The notes under the pieces were generated by a model that was given only the letters and a program-made list of their open reading frames with translations, searched no databases and was not told the DNA's origin. 24,396 nucleotides of DNA from an uncultured Bacilli bacterium (GTDB taxonomy: Bacteria > Bacillota_I > Bacilli_A > RF39 > UBA660): NCBI GenBank assembly GCA_934097015.1, contig CAKONF010000018.1:1-24396 (forward strand), in the 5' to 3' direction. How positions within the stretch are numbered: position 1 is the first letter of the stretch; each line of letters opens with the position of its first letter. Position numbers and translations under genes: made by a program. Below, one piece after another: positions 1-7,338 of this stretch.

Positions 1-429
1 GTTGTTTTTTCTTCTATATAAGGTAGTTGAGCCATAGGACTACTTGGCATAGTATCTTGCCAATACTTTTTAGAATCTGCAGATTTTGTATATCCTGATG
101 TCTTTAAATTTAAAAATATTTGATACATAGAATTATTAGGATCATATACTCTAATTGAATATTGGTCTTTAGTTCCGGCTGTAATAACTTTCCATCCCTT
201 TGGCTTTTTAAGAGTAATATCACCATTACTAAAATCTTCAAATTCTATCTGACTTGCTTCTGATTTAACAATTTTTATGTTTTTATCTGAATTATCAAAT
301 ATTTTCTTTCCAATATTTTTATGATTTTTTGTAAAAACTGGATATAGAAGAAGTAAAAGTGCAACTACAGCAATTACAATCGTTTCCTTTTTAGGAATAT
401 TTAATTTCCCAATTTTTAAAATAAAACAT
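1..429 (-). CDS. Partial unknown membrane-anchored or secreted protein; start out of frame
   Basis: The reading frame runs off the left edge, so the C-terminus is missing; about 140 codons are visible. It begins with a lysine-rich stretch and one hydrophobic segment (TIVIAVVALLLLYPVF), followed by a polar, presumably extracytoplasmic part containing KKPKGWKV and YDPNNSMYQIF. I do not recognise a named family. The start is odd: the only ATG behind a good ribosome binding site (GGAGAGGAG) is at 429-427, but that frame reads only 12 codons to a TAA, while the long frame is offset by one base and has no ATG, only ATT at 422-420. Removing one base from the TTTT/AAAAA runs at about 413-426 would join them. 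This may be a sequencing error, a frameshift mutation, slippage, or a rare ATT start. It is divergent from the regulator at 569. Confidence 0.6.
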
Positions 430-520
430 CTCTCCTCTCCTATACAATATTATAATTTTATGTTTTTAAAATAACAACACTCTTTCCCACAAAAGCAATG
501 TTTTTGATGGAAAGTTATTT

Positions 521-546
521 TTGTTATTAAATAGATGTTGTATAAT
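521..546 (+). promoter_or_regulatory. Possible promoter of the XRE regulator gene
   Basis: A perfect -10 hexamer TATAAT lies at 541-546, 22 bases before the preferred start codon. The best -35-like hexamer, TTGTTA at 521-526, is only 14 bases upstream, which is short, so the -35 assignment is weak. The 430-568 intergenic region is shared with the divergent left-edge gene. Confidence 0.35.
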
Positions 547-568
547 ATTTTCAAAGGAATGGTGTATT

Positions 569-2293
569 ATGAAATTTAAAGATGTTTTAAATAAATATTT
601 AAAAGAATTAAATTGTACTTCTAAAAAAATATCAAATGAATCAGGTCTATCAGAATCAGTTATAAGTAGATATAGAAATGGTGAAAGAACACCACTAAAG
701 AATAGTGAACAAATAAATAAATTAACAACGGCAATATATAAAATTTCACAAGATAATAATAAAAATTTAACTTATGATAAAATATTAAATGATTTTAATG
801 CAACTATAATAAATAATGATTTTAACTATGAAACACTTAGCAATAATTTAAATACATTAATCACATTATTAAAAATAAATACTAATAAGATGGCAAAATA
901 TATAGTTTTTGATGCATCACACATTTCAAGAATTAGATATGGCAAAGCCAAACCATCAAATCCAATTGAATTTGCAAATAAAATCTGTTCTTATATTTTT
1001 TTAAAATATAATAGTCCAGAAGACATAAGTACTTTATCTACTATCATCGGTTGTGATAAAAAAGAATTAGTAGAAACAAAATTCATAAATACTTTATTCT
1101 ATTGGTTAATAAATGAAACAACTCATACAAAAAGTCAAATAGCAGAGTTTCTACATCATTTAGATTCATTTAATTTAGATGATTATATAAAGGCTATAAA
1201 ATTTGATGAATTAAAAGTACCATCAATTCCATTTTATAGACCAAAGAGTAAACGCTACTACGGTTTAGAAGAAATGAAAGAAGGAGAATTAAATTTCTTT
1301 AAAGCAACTGTTTTATCTAAATCAAAAGAAGATATATTTATGTATAACAATATGCCTATGGAAGATATGGCAAAAGATATTGAATTTGGAAAAAAATGGA
1401 TGTTCGCTATAGCCTTGTGTTTAAAAAAAGGACATCATTTGAATATCATTCACAATCTTGATAGACCATTCAACGAAATGATGTTAGGACTTGAAAGCTG
1501 GATACCAATCTATATGACAGGACAAATATCACCATACTATTTTAAAGATAATAAAACAAACATATATAACAATCTTGATTATTTTTCAGAAGTTGTAGCA
1601 CTAAGTGGAGAATGTATTAAAGGACATCATAATAAAGGAATGTATTATTTAACAACTAATAAAAAAGAATTAGAATATTACAAAGAGAAAACTGATTTAA
1701 TTTTAAAAAAAGCAAAACCTCTTATGGAAATATATAAAGAAGATAAAATAAATGAATTTGAATTATTTATAAAAAATGATGAAAAAATAATAAGTGATAG
1801 AAAAAGATTTCTTTCTTCTCTACCCTTATTTACAATAAATGATGAACTGTTAATTAAAATATTAAAAAGAAATAAAATAACAAATTCTAATATTAATAAA
1901 ATTCTTAAATATAAGCAAAATAAATTTAACAATATAAAATCCATTATTGAAAATAATTGTTTAGATGATTATATTTATAAAATAAAAGAATATGAATTTA
2001 AGGAGGAAACTCCATCACTTTCATTAAACAATTTGTTTTTAGATAAAACAATTACTTATACCTATAAGGAATATATAGAACATTTAAAACAAACAAATGA
2101 TTTTGCAAAAAAACATAGCAATTATCATATTAATTATGAAAATTACAGAACATTTAAAAATATAACAGTTACAATATTAAAAAATAATTATGTAGTTTTA
2201 TCTAAAAATTCTAATCCAACTATTCACTTCGTAATAAGACATCCAAAATTAGTTGAAGCTATTGAAAATTTTAATCCGATTGTAAAGGAATAA
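569..2293 (+). CDS. XRE-type helix-turn-helix protein with large C-terminal domain
   Basis: The predicted product is 574 aa. I start it at the ATG at 569, preceded by AAAGGAAT, rather than the ATG at 521, which has no ribosome binding site and overlaps the likely promoter. Residues about 3-55 form an XRE/Cro-like helix-turn-helix (SKKISNESGLSESVISRYRN). A second segment at about 95-145 has the same layout (NKMAKYIVFDASHISRIRYG), and a third possible degenerate copy follows (HTKSQIAEFLHHLD). From about residue 225 there is a long lysine- and asparagine-rich region of unknown function with a conserved-looking core (HHLNIIHNLDRPFNEMMLG and ALSGECIKGHHNKGMYYL) that may be a sensor. It has no membrane segments and is probably a cytoplasmic DNA-binding regulator. 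It is the only clear plus-strand gene here, and its target is unknown. Confidence 0.85.
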   Translation: MKFKDVLNKYLKELNCTSKKISNESGLSESVISRYRNGERTPLKNSEQINKLTTAIYKISQDNNKNLTYDKILNDFNATIINNDFNYETLSNNLNTLITLLKINTNKMAKYIVFDASHISRIRYGKAKPSNPIEFANKICSYIFLKYNSPEDISTLSTIIGCDKKELVETKFINTLFYWLINETTHTKSQIAEFLHHLDSFNLDDYIKAIKFDELKVPSIPFYRPKSKRYYGLEEMKEGELNFFKATVLSKSKEDIFMYNNMPMEDMAKDIEFGKKWMFAIALCLKKGHHLNIIHNLDRPFNEMMLGLESWIPIYMTGQISPYYFKDNKTNIYNNLDYFSEVVALSGECIKGHHNKGMYYLTTNKKELEYYKEKTDLILKKAKPLMEIYKEDKINEFELFIKNDEKIISDRKRFLSSLPLFTINDELLIKILKRNKITNSNINKILKYKQNKFNNIKSIIENNCLDDYIYKIKEYEFKEETPSLSLNNLFLDKTITYTYKEYIEHLKQTNDFAKKHSNYHINYENYRTFKNITVTILKNNYVVLSKNSNPTIHFVIRHPKLVEAIENFNPIVKE

Positions 2294-2534
2294 AAGAAAC
2301 TAAAAAAATAAAAATTAAATACATAATTACAACAATGTCATTAATATCTATACCAAAATTATATGGGGTTAAACATAATAAAATGAAAAACACTTTAATG
2401 AATTTTTTAAATTGTACTTTCACTAATCCTACTGCAATAGTAATGAACTTATTTTTTTAATGTGATTTAAGAATTAAAAAAACAAATTATATTCAAATTT
2501 TCTCCCCAAGTTTCAAAGAATAATGCACTTTTAC
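2294..2534. other. Intergenic, no supported gene
   Basis: This AT-rich stretch follows the regulator gene. A 41-codon plus-strand frame at 2335-2460 has no ribosome binding site and no recognisable content. I see no convincing terminator hairpin for the regulator and no RNA gene. The region probably contains decayed sequence together with the adjoining 2535-2777 frame. Confidence 0.5.
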
Positions 2535-2777
2535 CTAACAACTTGCTTTTAATTTAATAGACTTTTTTGGATTTAATATAAAGTAACCATTATTTAATTT
2601 TATATTATGATTATATAAAGTGATTTCTGCATATCCTATATTATCATTCAACAAAAATAGAGCAATGCAATTATTTATATATCTACAACCTACTAAATGT
2701 AATATTTTTCTATCATACAAACCTATATTAACGTAATTCATAGTAAAGAATTTTTTAATAAAGAACACTAGCACCAT
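2535..2777 (-). pseudogene. Small unknown ORF, possibly a gene remnant
   Basis: An 80-codon frame, or 68 codons from the internal ATG (MNYVNIGLYDRK). Neither start has a ribosome binding site. The sequence looks protein-like, with alternating hydrophobic residues (ALFLLNDNIGYAEITLYN, then GYFILNPKKS), consistent with a beta-rich fragment. The frame ends at TAG, after which it continues for 13 sense codons (VKVHYSLKLGEKI) to TGA, so the TAG may be a nonsense mutation in an older, longer gene. It lies downstream of a terminator and next to the surface-protein cluster. It could be a real small gene, but the missing translation signals argue for decay. Confidence 0.3.
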
Positions 2778-2887
2778 TATCTAAAACTACATTTATTTTC
2801 TACTAGATAGTTTAAATATTTATTTTTTATATCATACTATTTGATTTATTCTTTATTAACACTATTACTTCTTCAAAATTCAAAACA

Positions 2888-2912
2888 AAAGAAACAAATA
2901 TTTTGCTTCTTT
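2888..2912 (-). terminator. Rho-independent terminator of the Cna-B-like gene
   Basis: On the minus strand, an 11-bp stem (AAAGAAGCAAA / TTTGTTTCTTT, one G-U pair) with a 3-base loop is followed by TGTTTTG. It begins 2 bases after the stop codon of the gene at 2914-3459 and closes the surface cluster. Confidence 0.75.
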
Positions 2913-2913
2913 A

Positions 2914-3459
2914 TTAATTATTATCTACTATTATTTGTCCATCTATAATTGGTATATTAGTGAAACTAGCATCCATTAATGTAAAGTTTCTTTCTGGTGC
3001 TGTTGGATTTACTATTTCTATCGTTTGTGTTTCTTCAGTCATAGTTATAGATTTTACACCTTCATCAAAAGTATGACTACCATCGCTTGATATTTGTTTA
3101 TAATATATCGGATTACTATCAGATGCTGCATAAGGAACATTGCTAAATACAGCATTACCTTCTTGATCAGTTGTTATCTCTGTACCTAATATCGTTCCAG
3201 TACTGTCAGTTCTAACGAATTTAGCACCAAAAATATCTATTCCAGTATTAGCATCCCCAGTATCTGTTACATGAAGTGTTAAAGTTCCTTTAGCACTTAT
3301 TGTAAATGCATAGGTTTCAACACCATCAACTATATTAACACTAGTTGGTGAAAGTGTAGAAGAATCATAACCACCTGCAACGGCAGTTACATTGTATGTG
3401 CCTGTAACAAGTTCGATACTTCCTTTACCATTTGTTATTGGAATTGTGTGTCTTGCCAT
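2914..3459 (-). CDS. Prealbumin/Cna-B-like surface-type protein
   Basis: 181 aa starting MARHTIPITNGKG, with AGGGAGGT upstream of the ATG at 3459. It has two beta-sandwich-like modules. The first (residues about 1-55, LVTGTYNVTAVAGGYDSS) resembles PEGA or carboxypeptidase-regulatory-like folds. The second (about 58-150) has the pattern typical of Cna-B/prealbumin-like modules: TLTLHVTD, GAKFVRTDSTG, TTDQEGNAVFSNVPYA and IYYKQ. There is no N-terminal signal peptide, LPXTG motif or membrane helix, so export, if any, is unconventional, or the protein coats a spore or other particle. It is the last gene of the unit 3794-2914, overlaps the previous gene by 25 bases and is followed by a terminator. 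Codons are less AT-rich than in its neighbours. The structural role is inferred. Confidence 0.8.
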   Translation of the reverse strand: MARHTIPITNGKGSIELVTGTYNVTAVAGGYDSSTLSPTSVNIVDGVETYAFTISAKGTLTLHVTDTGDANTGIDIFGAKFVRTDSTGTILGTEITTDQEGNAVFSNVPYAASDSNPIYYKQISSDGSHTFDEGVKSITMTEETQTIEIVNPTAPERNFTLMDASFTNIPIIDGQIIVDNN

Positions 3460-3794
3460 AATATTATTTTACCTCCCTTTATTCTTAAATTTGGATAATT
3501 TTTATCCGTTAATAAAATTGTAATAAGATGTTTTTTTATACTATTATTATTAATATTTATACAATAGGTTCTATTTTTTTTAGCAATTATGGGTACTAAA
3601 ATAATTGATAAATTACTATATATAATTATTTTATATACTTCATTATCACAAATAGGTAATTCTATATTACCAAACATATCTGTTATACCTTCATAAACAA
3701 TCTTATTACATGTGTCTTTTAATATAATTTTTAAATTACTTAAAATTATATTATTATTACTTCTTAGTCTTATATATATACAATCTTTATTCAT
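3435..3794 (-). CDS. Small Cna-B-like/prealbumin-like protein
   Basis: 119 aa starting MNKDCIYIRLRS. I chose the ATG at 3794 because GAGGTG sits just before it; the ATG at 3806 overlaps that ribosome binding site. The body (NLKIILKDTCNKIVYEG, TDMFGNIELP, NEVYKIIIYS) follows the beta-strand pattern of a single prealbumin-like/Cna-B module, with the usual turn of the type TD.xGN. No signal peptide or anchor is seen. Its end overlaps the start of the 181-aa protein downstream, implying translational coupling. It is AT-rich and rich in Asn, Ile and Lys, unlike its downstream partner. The fold assignment comes from sequence pattern only. Confidence 0.7.
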   Translation of the reverse strand: MNKDCIYIRLRSNNNIILSNLKIILKDTCNKIVYEGITDMFGNIELPICDNEVYKIIIYSNLSIILVPIIAKKNRTYCININNNSIKKHLITILLTDKNYPNLRIKGGKIILWQDTQFQ

Positions 3795-3847
3795 AACCCA
3801 CCTCATTACAATATAGTGTATGTTTTATTCGACTCTTTTGTAAAGGC

Positions 3848-5701
3848 TTATTCCTCTATACTCCAAATTATTAAAGTACAATAATCTTCATCCATAAGTA
3901 AATTTTTGTTTGGAATAATTATTAGTCCTTTATCTGTAGAAAATGTAATATTACTAACTTCAACATTTCCATTATTAGAATTAGATTCATAAACCAACTG
4001 TTTATTAGTTGTTAAATTAATTAATTCATTATCAAATTTTTTAAATTTTAATGAATCAATTAATACTTTATCACCACTTATCATAGGATTTACATAATTA
4101 ATATACAATTTCCATTTAGTACTGTTTATTCTACTATCTACAACTCTAATCTCTGTCATGTTTTTCTTATGTAAAATTATAGGATTATAAGATACAGGTA
4201 TAGTACTAAAAGGTATATTTTCTGTAGTTTTTAAAAGTGTTAATTCTCCATTAAATGGTATATTTACTTTTCTTTCCGTATAACATCCATTTAAACAAGA
4301 TGTTATTTTTACTCGCGTATTATCTGGAACTGCTGAATCAATATCTATTTCGAATAATCCTTCTTCATTTGCAGTTGTAGTTAATCTTTTAGTATCATAT
4401 TCTATTAAAACTGCTGAATAAGGTATTGTATGCCCAGAAATAGTATTTATTGAATTATTTATTGGATGTATATTAATTTTTAACATTCCTATTGTTAGTA
4501 TTTTTATATTTTGAAATGAAAAACTATTTATATCTGTAAGTAAACTTAATTCACTTTCTGTAAAATTATGTGACGTAATTGTAGTAGTATCCTTATCAAA
4601 TGTACCATTTATTTCTGCAAGACTATTTTCCTTATACCAATAATATGCAGGTGTATCATCTAGCGTACAAGCATTTAAATAATCTAAAGCATAAATCCAC
4701 ATATTTATTCTACTAAATTTAAAAGAAAAATTAATTGGATTATTTGTATACATAACATTTGCATTTTTTGTGTAAATATTTATATATTTAGGATTATCAA
4801 ATATGATTTTTTGATTAGAACCTTTAAAATAAATATTATAATTATCACTCGGTGTTTTCATATAAGTATTTATTACTGAAAAACTAGCTCCCTCTTTTAC
4901 TGTAAGATTACCAAATATACTCCACATTGGTATTCTTTGATGACTTTTTTCAATAAAAGTAAAATTTGCCATTTCTTCTATTAATACATTTCTAGCTCCA
5001 TGAGTTGTTGTTATAGAAAATCCATTTCCTGTTGTTAAAAGAAATTCTGCGCCATGACCTACTATTAAATCTAATTTATTAGTACCATTCATAAGTTCTT
5101 CATTAGTTGTAATATTAACATGACTATTGGGAACTATTTTTATATAGGAAGGTATAACATCATTAAAGAAGAATACTGGATCAACATTTGAATTACTCGT
5201 AATAGTTGTATTTCCTCCAATTATAATCCTATTTGAATCACAAATTTTTTTTACAGTCACATTATTTGTATCGACACCAGATATCATAGAATCATTTATT
5301 TTAGTGGTACCGTAATAATTACAAGAAAGTTCTACTCCACTAAAATTAATATTATTATATTCAACTACTAAGTCATTATAATTTGGATGAGATGGAACGT
5401 ATACTACTCCATAAGTATGAGAACTTATTATATTCATGTTTTTTAATACTATTTTTTTATTTTGTTTATTAGCATTTATAACATCAGTTGATTCTGTTAA
5501 ATTGTTTGTATACGTATATTTGTTATCATTATATGTTCCATCAATTACTATTTCTGTTTTATTAGAATTAATTGTAAATCCACTAGTAAGTGTTATATCA
5601 CTACCAAAAAACACATAAGTATAGTCATTTGTTTCACTTAGTACTTGTTTTAATTCTTCACTGTTATTTACAACAACTGTATTATCATTTATTATCTGCA
5701 T
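3848..5701 (-). CDS. Beta-helix (pectate-lyase-like) adhesin-type protein with Ig-like module
   Basis: 617 aa from the ATG at 5701, which has AAAGGAT 9 bases upstream. The frame can be extended to an ATG at 5740 (630 aa), but that one has no ribosome binding site. The N-terminal 300 or so residues have the look of a right-handed beta-helix: NSEELKQVLSETNDYTYVFF, then DITLTSGFTI and repeated short strands rich in Asn, Thr and Ile. They resemble the pectate-lyase-like adhesive domains of Gram-positive surface proteins rather than catalytic lyases, since I see no lyase active site. At about residues 425-490 there is a bacterial Ig-like or carboxypeptidase-regulatory-like module (HTIPYSAVLIEYDTKRL, EEGLFEIDID). 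There is no signal peptide or cell-wall sorting motif with either start. It is flanked by the other signal-less surface-type genes. Confidence 0.75.
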   Translation of the reverse strand: MQIINDNTVVVNNSEELKQVLSETNDYTYVFFGSDITLTSGFTINSNKTEIVIDGTYNDNKYTYTNNLTESTDVINANKQNKKIVLKNMNIISSHTYGVVYVPSHPNYNDLVVEYNNINFSGVELSCNYYGTTKINDSMISGVDTNNVTVKKICDSNRIIIGGNTTITSNSNVDPVFFFNDVIPSYIKIVPNSHVNITTNEELMNGTNKLDLIVGHGAEFLLTTGNGFSITTTHGARNVLIEEMANFTFIEKSHQRIPMWSIFGNLTVKEGASFSVINTYMKTPSDNYNIYFKGSNQKIIFDNPKYINIYTKNANVMYTNNPINFSFKFSRINMWIYALDYLNACTLDDTPAYYWYKENSLAEINGTFDKDTTTITSHNFTESELSLLTDINSFSFQNIKILTIGMLKINIHPINNSINTISGHTIPYSAVLIEYDTKRLTTTANEEGLFEIDIDSAVPDNTRVKITSCLNGCYTERKVNIPFNGELTLLKTTENIPFSTIPVSYNPIILHKKNMTEIRVVDSRINSTKWKLYINYVNPMISGDKVLIDSLKFKKFDNELINLTTNKQLVYESNSNNGNVEVSNITFSTDKGLIIIPNKNLLMDEDYCTLIIWSIEE

Positions 5702-5787
5702 AATATCACTATCCTTTATTTTAGGATATGACTGAAACATAAAAAGATATAATTAATAAGTATTAAAAAAGAATAGATTTTTTTACT

Positions 5788-6036
5788 CTAATTAATTTTG
5801 GTAAAACTTAAGTTTGCGTTAGTGTTTCCATCAAATATTATATTTACATCAGTATATGATTTTATTTCTAACGTAGTAACATCATTTTTGTTTAACTTTG
5901 AAATAAGCGGTGTTCTTTCTATTTGTAATTTAAGAAAAAACGTTACTAATATTATATATAGAAATGAGACTAAAAATATATATTTGCCGAAAATGTGAAT
6001 ATCATCAGTATTTAAATAGTTAAAATTTCGCCTCAC
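5788..6036 (-). CDS. Small single-pass membrane protein (hypothetical)
   Basis: 82 aa. The only available start is GTG at 6036, and no ribosome binding site is clear. Residues about 18-37 (YIFLVSFLYIILVTFFLKL) form a membrane helix, followed by a short polar tail ending DVNIIFDGNTNANLSFTKIN. It lies between the collagen-like gene, which has its own terminator, and the beta-helix gene. It could be a small membrane protein, or the 5' remnant of a larger surface protein whose body was lost. I do not recognise a family. Confidence 0.4.
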   Translation of the reverse strand: MRRNFNYLNTDDIHIFGKYIFLVSFLYIILVTFFLKLQIERTPLISKLNKNDVTTLEIKSYTDVNIIFDGNTNANLSFTKIN

Positions 6037-6077
6037 ATCTACATTATTATTTGATAAACTTTCTTACAATATGAAAA

Positions 6078-6097
6078 AATCAAGGATTTCCTTGATT
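6078..6097 (-). terminator. Rho-independent terminator of the collagen-like gene
   Basis: A perfect 8-bp stem (AATCAAGG / CCTTGATT) with a 4-base loop, followed on the minus strand by TTTTTC. It overlaps the stop codon of the collagen-like gene (6098-6096). Confidence 0.85.
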
Positions 6098-7256
6098 ATT
6101 TTCCTAAATAAGTTACAACTAATGTTACAAGTGGATTTGCAAAATATGATTTTGTAGATAAATCTCTTATATCTGGTGTACTTAAATATATTGTACTATT
6201 TCCTAAATTAGCAAGTTCATACAATGTATTTGTATCTGTTACTGCAACGATTCCGTGTGCATGTAATTCTACTGGTTCACCGTTATAAACCCATTCGCCT
6301 ACTCCAACATATATGTTGTCAGTATTATTTTGTCTTAACCCAACAGAAACTATGTCTGTTGTAGGATCAAAGTCTACTCCATTTACAGACGGATAAGCAG
6401 AAACAGTAAATTCTATTTTATAATGTCCTATTTGATTAAATTTAATTGTTTCATCGTCTGTATTAATTGTAACTAGACTAGTTGGGTCTAATTCCATTCT
6501 ATCTAGCGGCAATCTTTCAGAGGAAGCAACTGGTATTCCATCAGCGCTAGTTCCATCGTTATAAGTTACTACGTAAGCAGACCTAACAGATTCTAATCCC
6601 ACTGGTCCAGTTGGACCAATTTCACCTTGAAGTCCTTGTGGACCTGTTGGTCCTGTTGGGCCTATTGGTCCTGTTGGGCCTGTTGGACCAGTTTCACCTT
6701 GAAGTCCTTGTGCACCTGATGGGCCCGTTGGTCCTGTCGGACCAGTTTCACCTTGAAGTCCTTGTGCACCTGATGGGCCCGTTGGTCCTGTCGGACCAGT
6801 CGGACCAGTTGGGCCTGTTGGGCCAGTTGGGCCAGTTACTCCTTGGATACCCTGCAAACCTTGTAAACCTTGTGGACCTGTTGCACCAGTTAAACCTTGT
6901 GGACCTTGAAGACCTTGTGTTCCTTGAGGACCAGTTGCACCAGTAGCTCCAATTGAACCTTGTATTCCTTGTGCTCCTTGTGGACCCGTTGGGCCTGTTG
7001 GACCTTGAAGCCCTTGTGCTCCCTGAAGACCTTGTGCTCCTTGTGGTCCTGTTGGGCCTATCTCACCTTGTACTCCTTGAATACCCTGTATTCCTTGTGG
7101 ACCTGTTGGACCTACACTACCACTCATTCCTGATGGACCTGTTGGTCCCGTTGGGCCAGTTGGACCTGTTGGACCAGTCAAACCTCTAGGTCCTGTTGGG
7201 CCAGTTGGACCTTGCATCATACTACCACAATATGGGCTACATCTATGTTCATTCAT
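6096..7256 (-). CDS. Collagen-like protein with BclA-type C-terminal domain
   Basis: 386 aa, with AGGAGGT 10 bases before the ATG. A 15-residue, Cys-containing N-terminus (MNEHRCSPYCGSMMQ) is followed by 68 uninterrupted Gly-X-Y triplets (residues 16-219), mostly GPT, GPQ, GLQ and GAQ, which should form a collagen triple helix. Residues about 225-386 are a compact beta-rich domain (SAYVVTYNDG, IKFNQIGHYKIEFTVSAYPS, TIYLSTPDIRD, NPLVTLVVTYLGK) like the C1q/TNF-like trimerising domain of Bacillus exosporium BclA. As in exosporium collagens there is no Sec signal, LPXTG or membrane helix; the short Cys-rich leader may be the targeting part. The likely role is a trimeric filament on a spore or cell surface, inferred from family resemblance. 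Confidence 0.92.
   Translation of the reverse strand: MNEHRCSPYCGSMMQGPTGPTGPRGLTGPTGPTGPTGPTGPSGMSGSVGPTGPQGIQGIQGVQGEIGPTGPQGAQGLQGAQGLQGPTGPTGPQGAQGIQGSIGATGATGPQGTQGLQGPQGLTGATGPQGLQGLQGIQGVTGPTGPTGPTGPTGPTGPTGPSGAQGLQGETGPTGPTGPSGAQGLQGETGPTGPTGPIGPTGPTGPQGLQGEIGPTGPVGLESVRSAYVVTYNDGTSADGIPVASSERLPLDRMELDPTSLVTINTDDETIKFNQIGHYKIEFTVSAYPSVNGVDFDPTTDIVSVGLRQNNTDNIYVGVGEWVYNGEPVELHAHGIVAVTDTNTLYELANLGNSTIYLSTPDIRDLSTKSYFANPLVTLVVTYLGK
6685..6792. repeat. Two perfect 54-bp tandem repeats in the collagen region
   Basis: Two identical 54-bp units (6685-6738 and 6739-6792) encode 18 residues, or six Gly-X-Y triplets, including GPSGAQGLQGET. Identity at the DNA level, including third positions, points to recent duplication by slippage or unequal recombination. 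Confidence 0.9.
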
Positions 7257-7313
7257 TTTTTATAATACCTCCTATTTATATAATATGTTTATAATATAAA
7301 AAAAGAATATAAA

Positions 7314-7338
7314 AAAAGTATCATTATTTGATACTTTT
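7314..7338 (-). terminator. Rho-independent terminator after trxB
   Basis: A perfect 10-bp stem (AAAAGTATCA / TGATACTTTT) around a 5-base loop that contains part of the trxB stop codon; a run of T follows on the minus strand. It separates the rnf-lgt-trxB operon from the collagen-like gene. Confidence 0.9.

Noticed and set aside
2335..2460. 41-codon plus-strand frame
   Set aside because: No ribosome binding site, no recognisable content, and expected by chance in such AT-rich DNA.
6611..7189. Plus-strand open frames opposite the collagen-like gene, rich in Leu, Val, Gln
   Set aside because: They are mirror frames of the Gly-X-Y codons, have no ribosome binding sites and would encode low-complexity sequence.
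6601..7210. Short repeated motifs that could suggest a CRISPR array
   Set aside because: The repeats are in-frame 9-bp Gly-X-Y codons with no unique spacers and no cas genes nearby.
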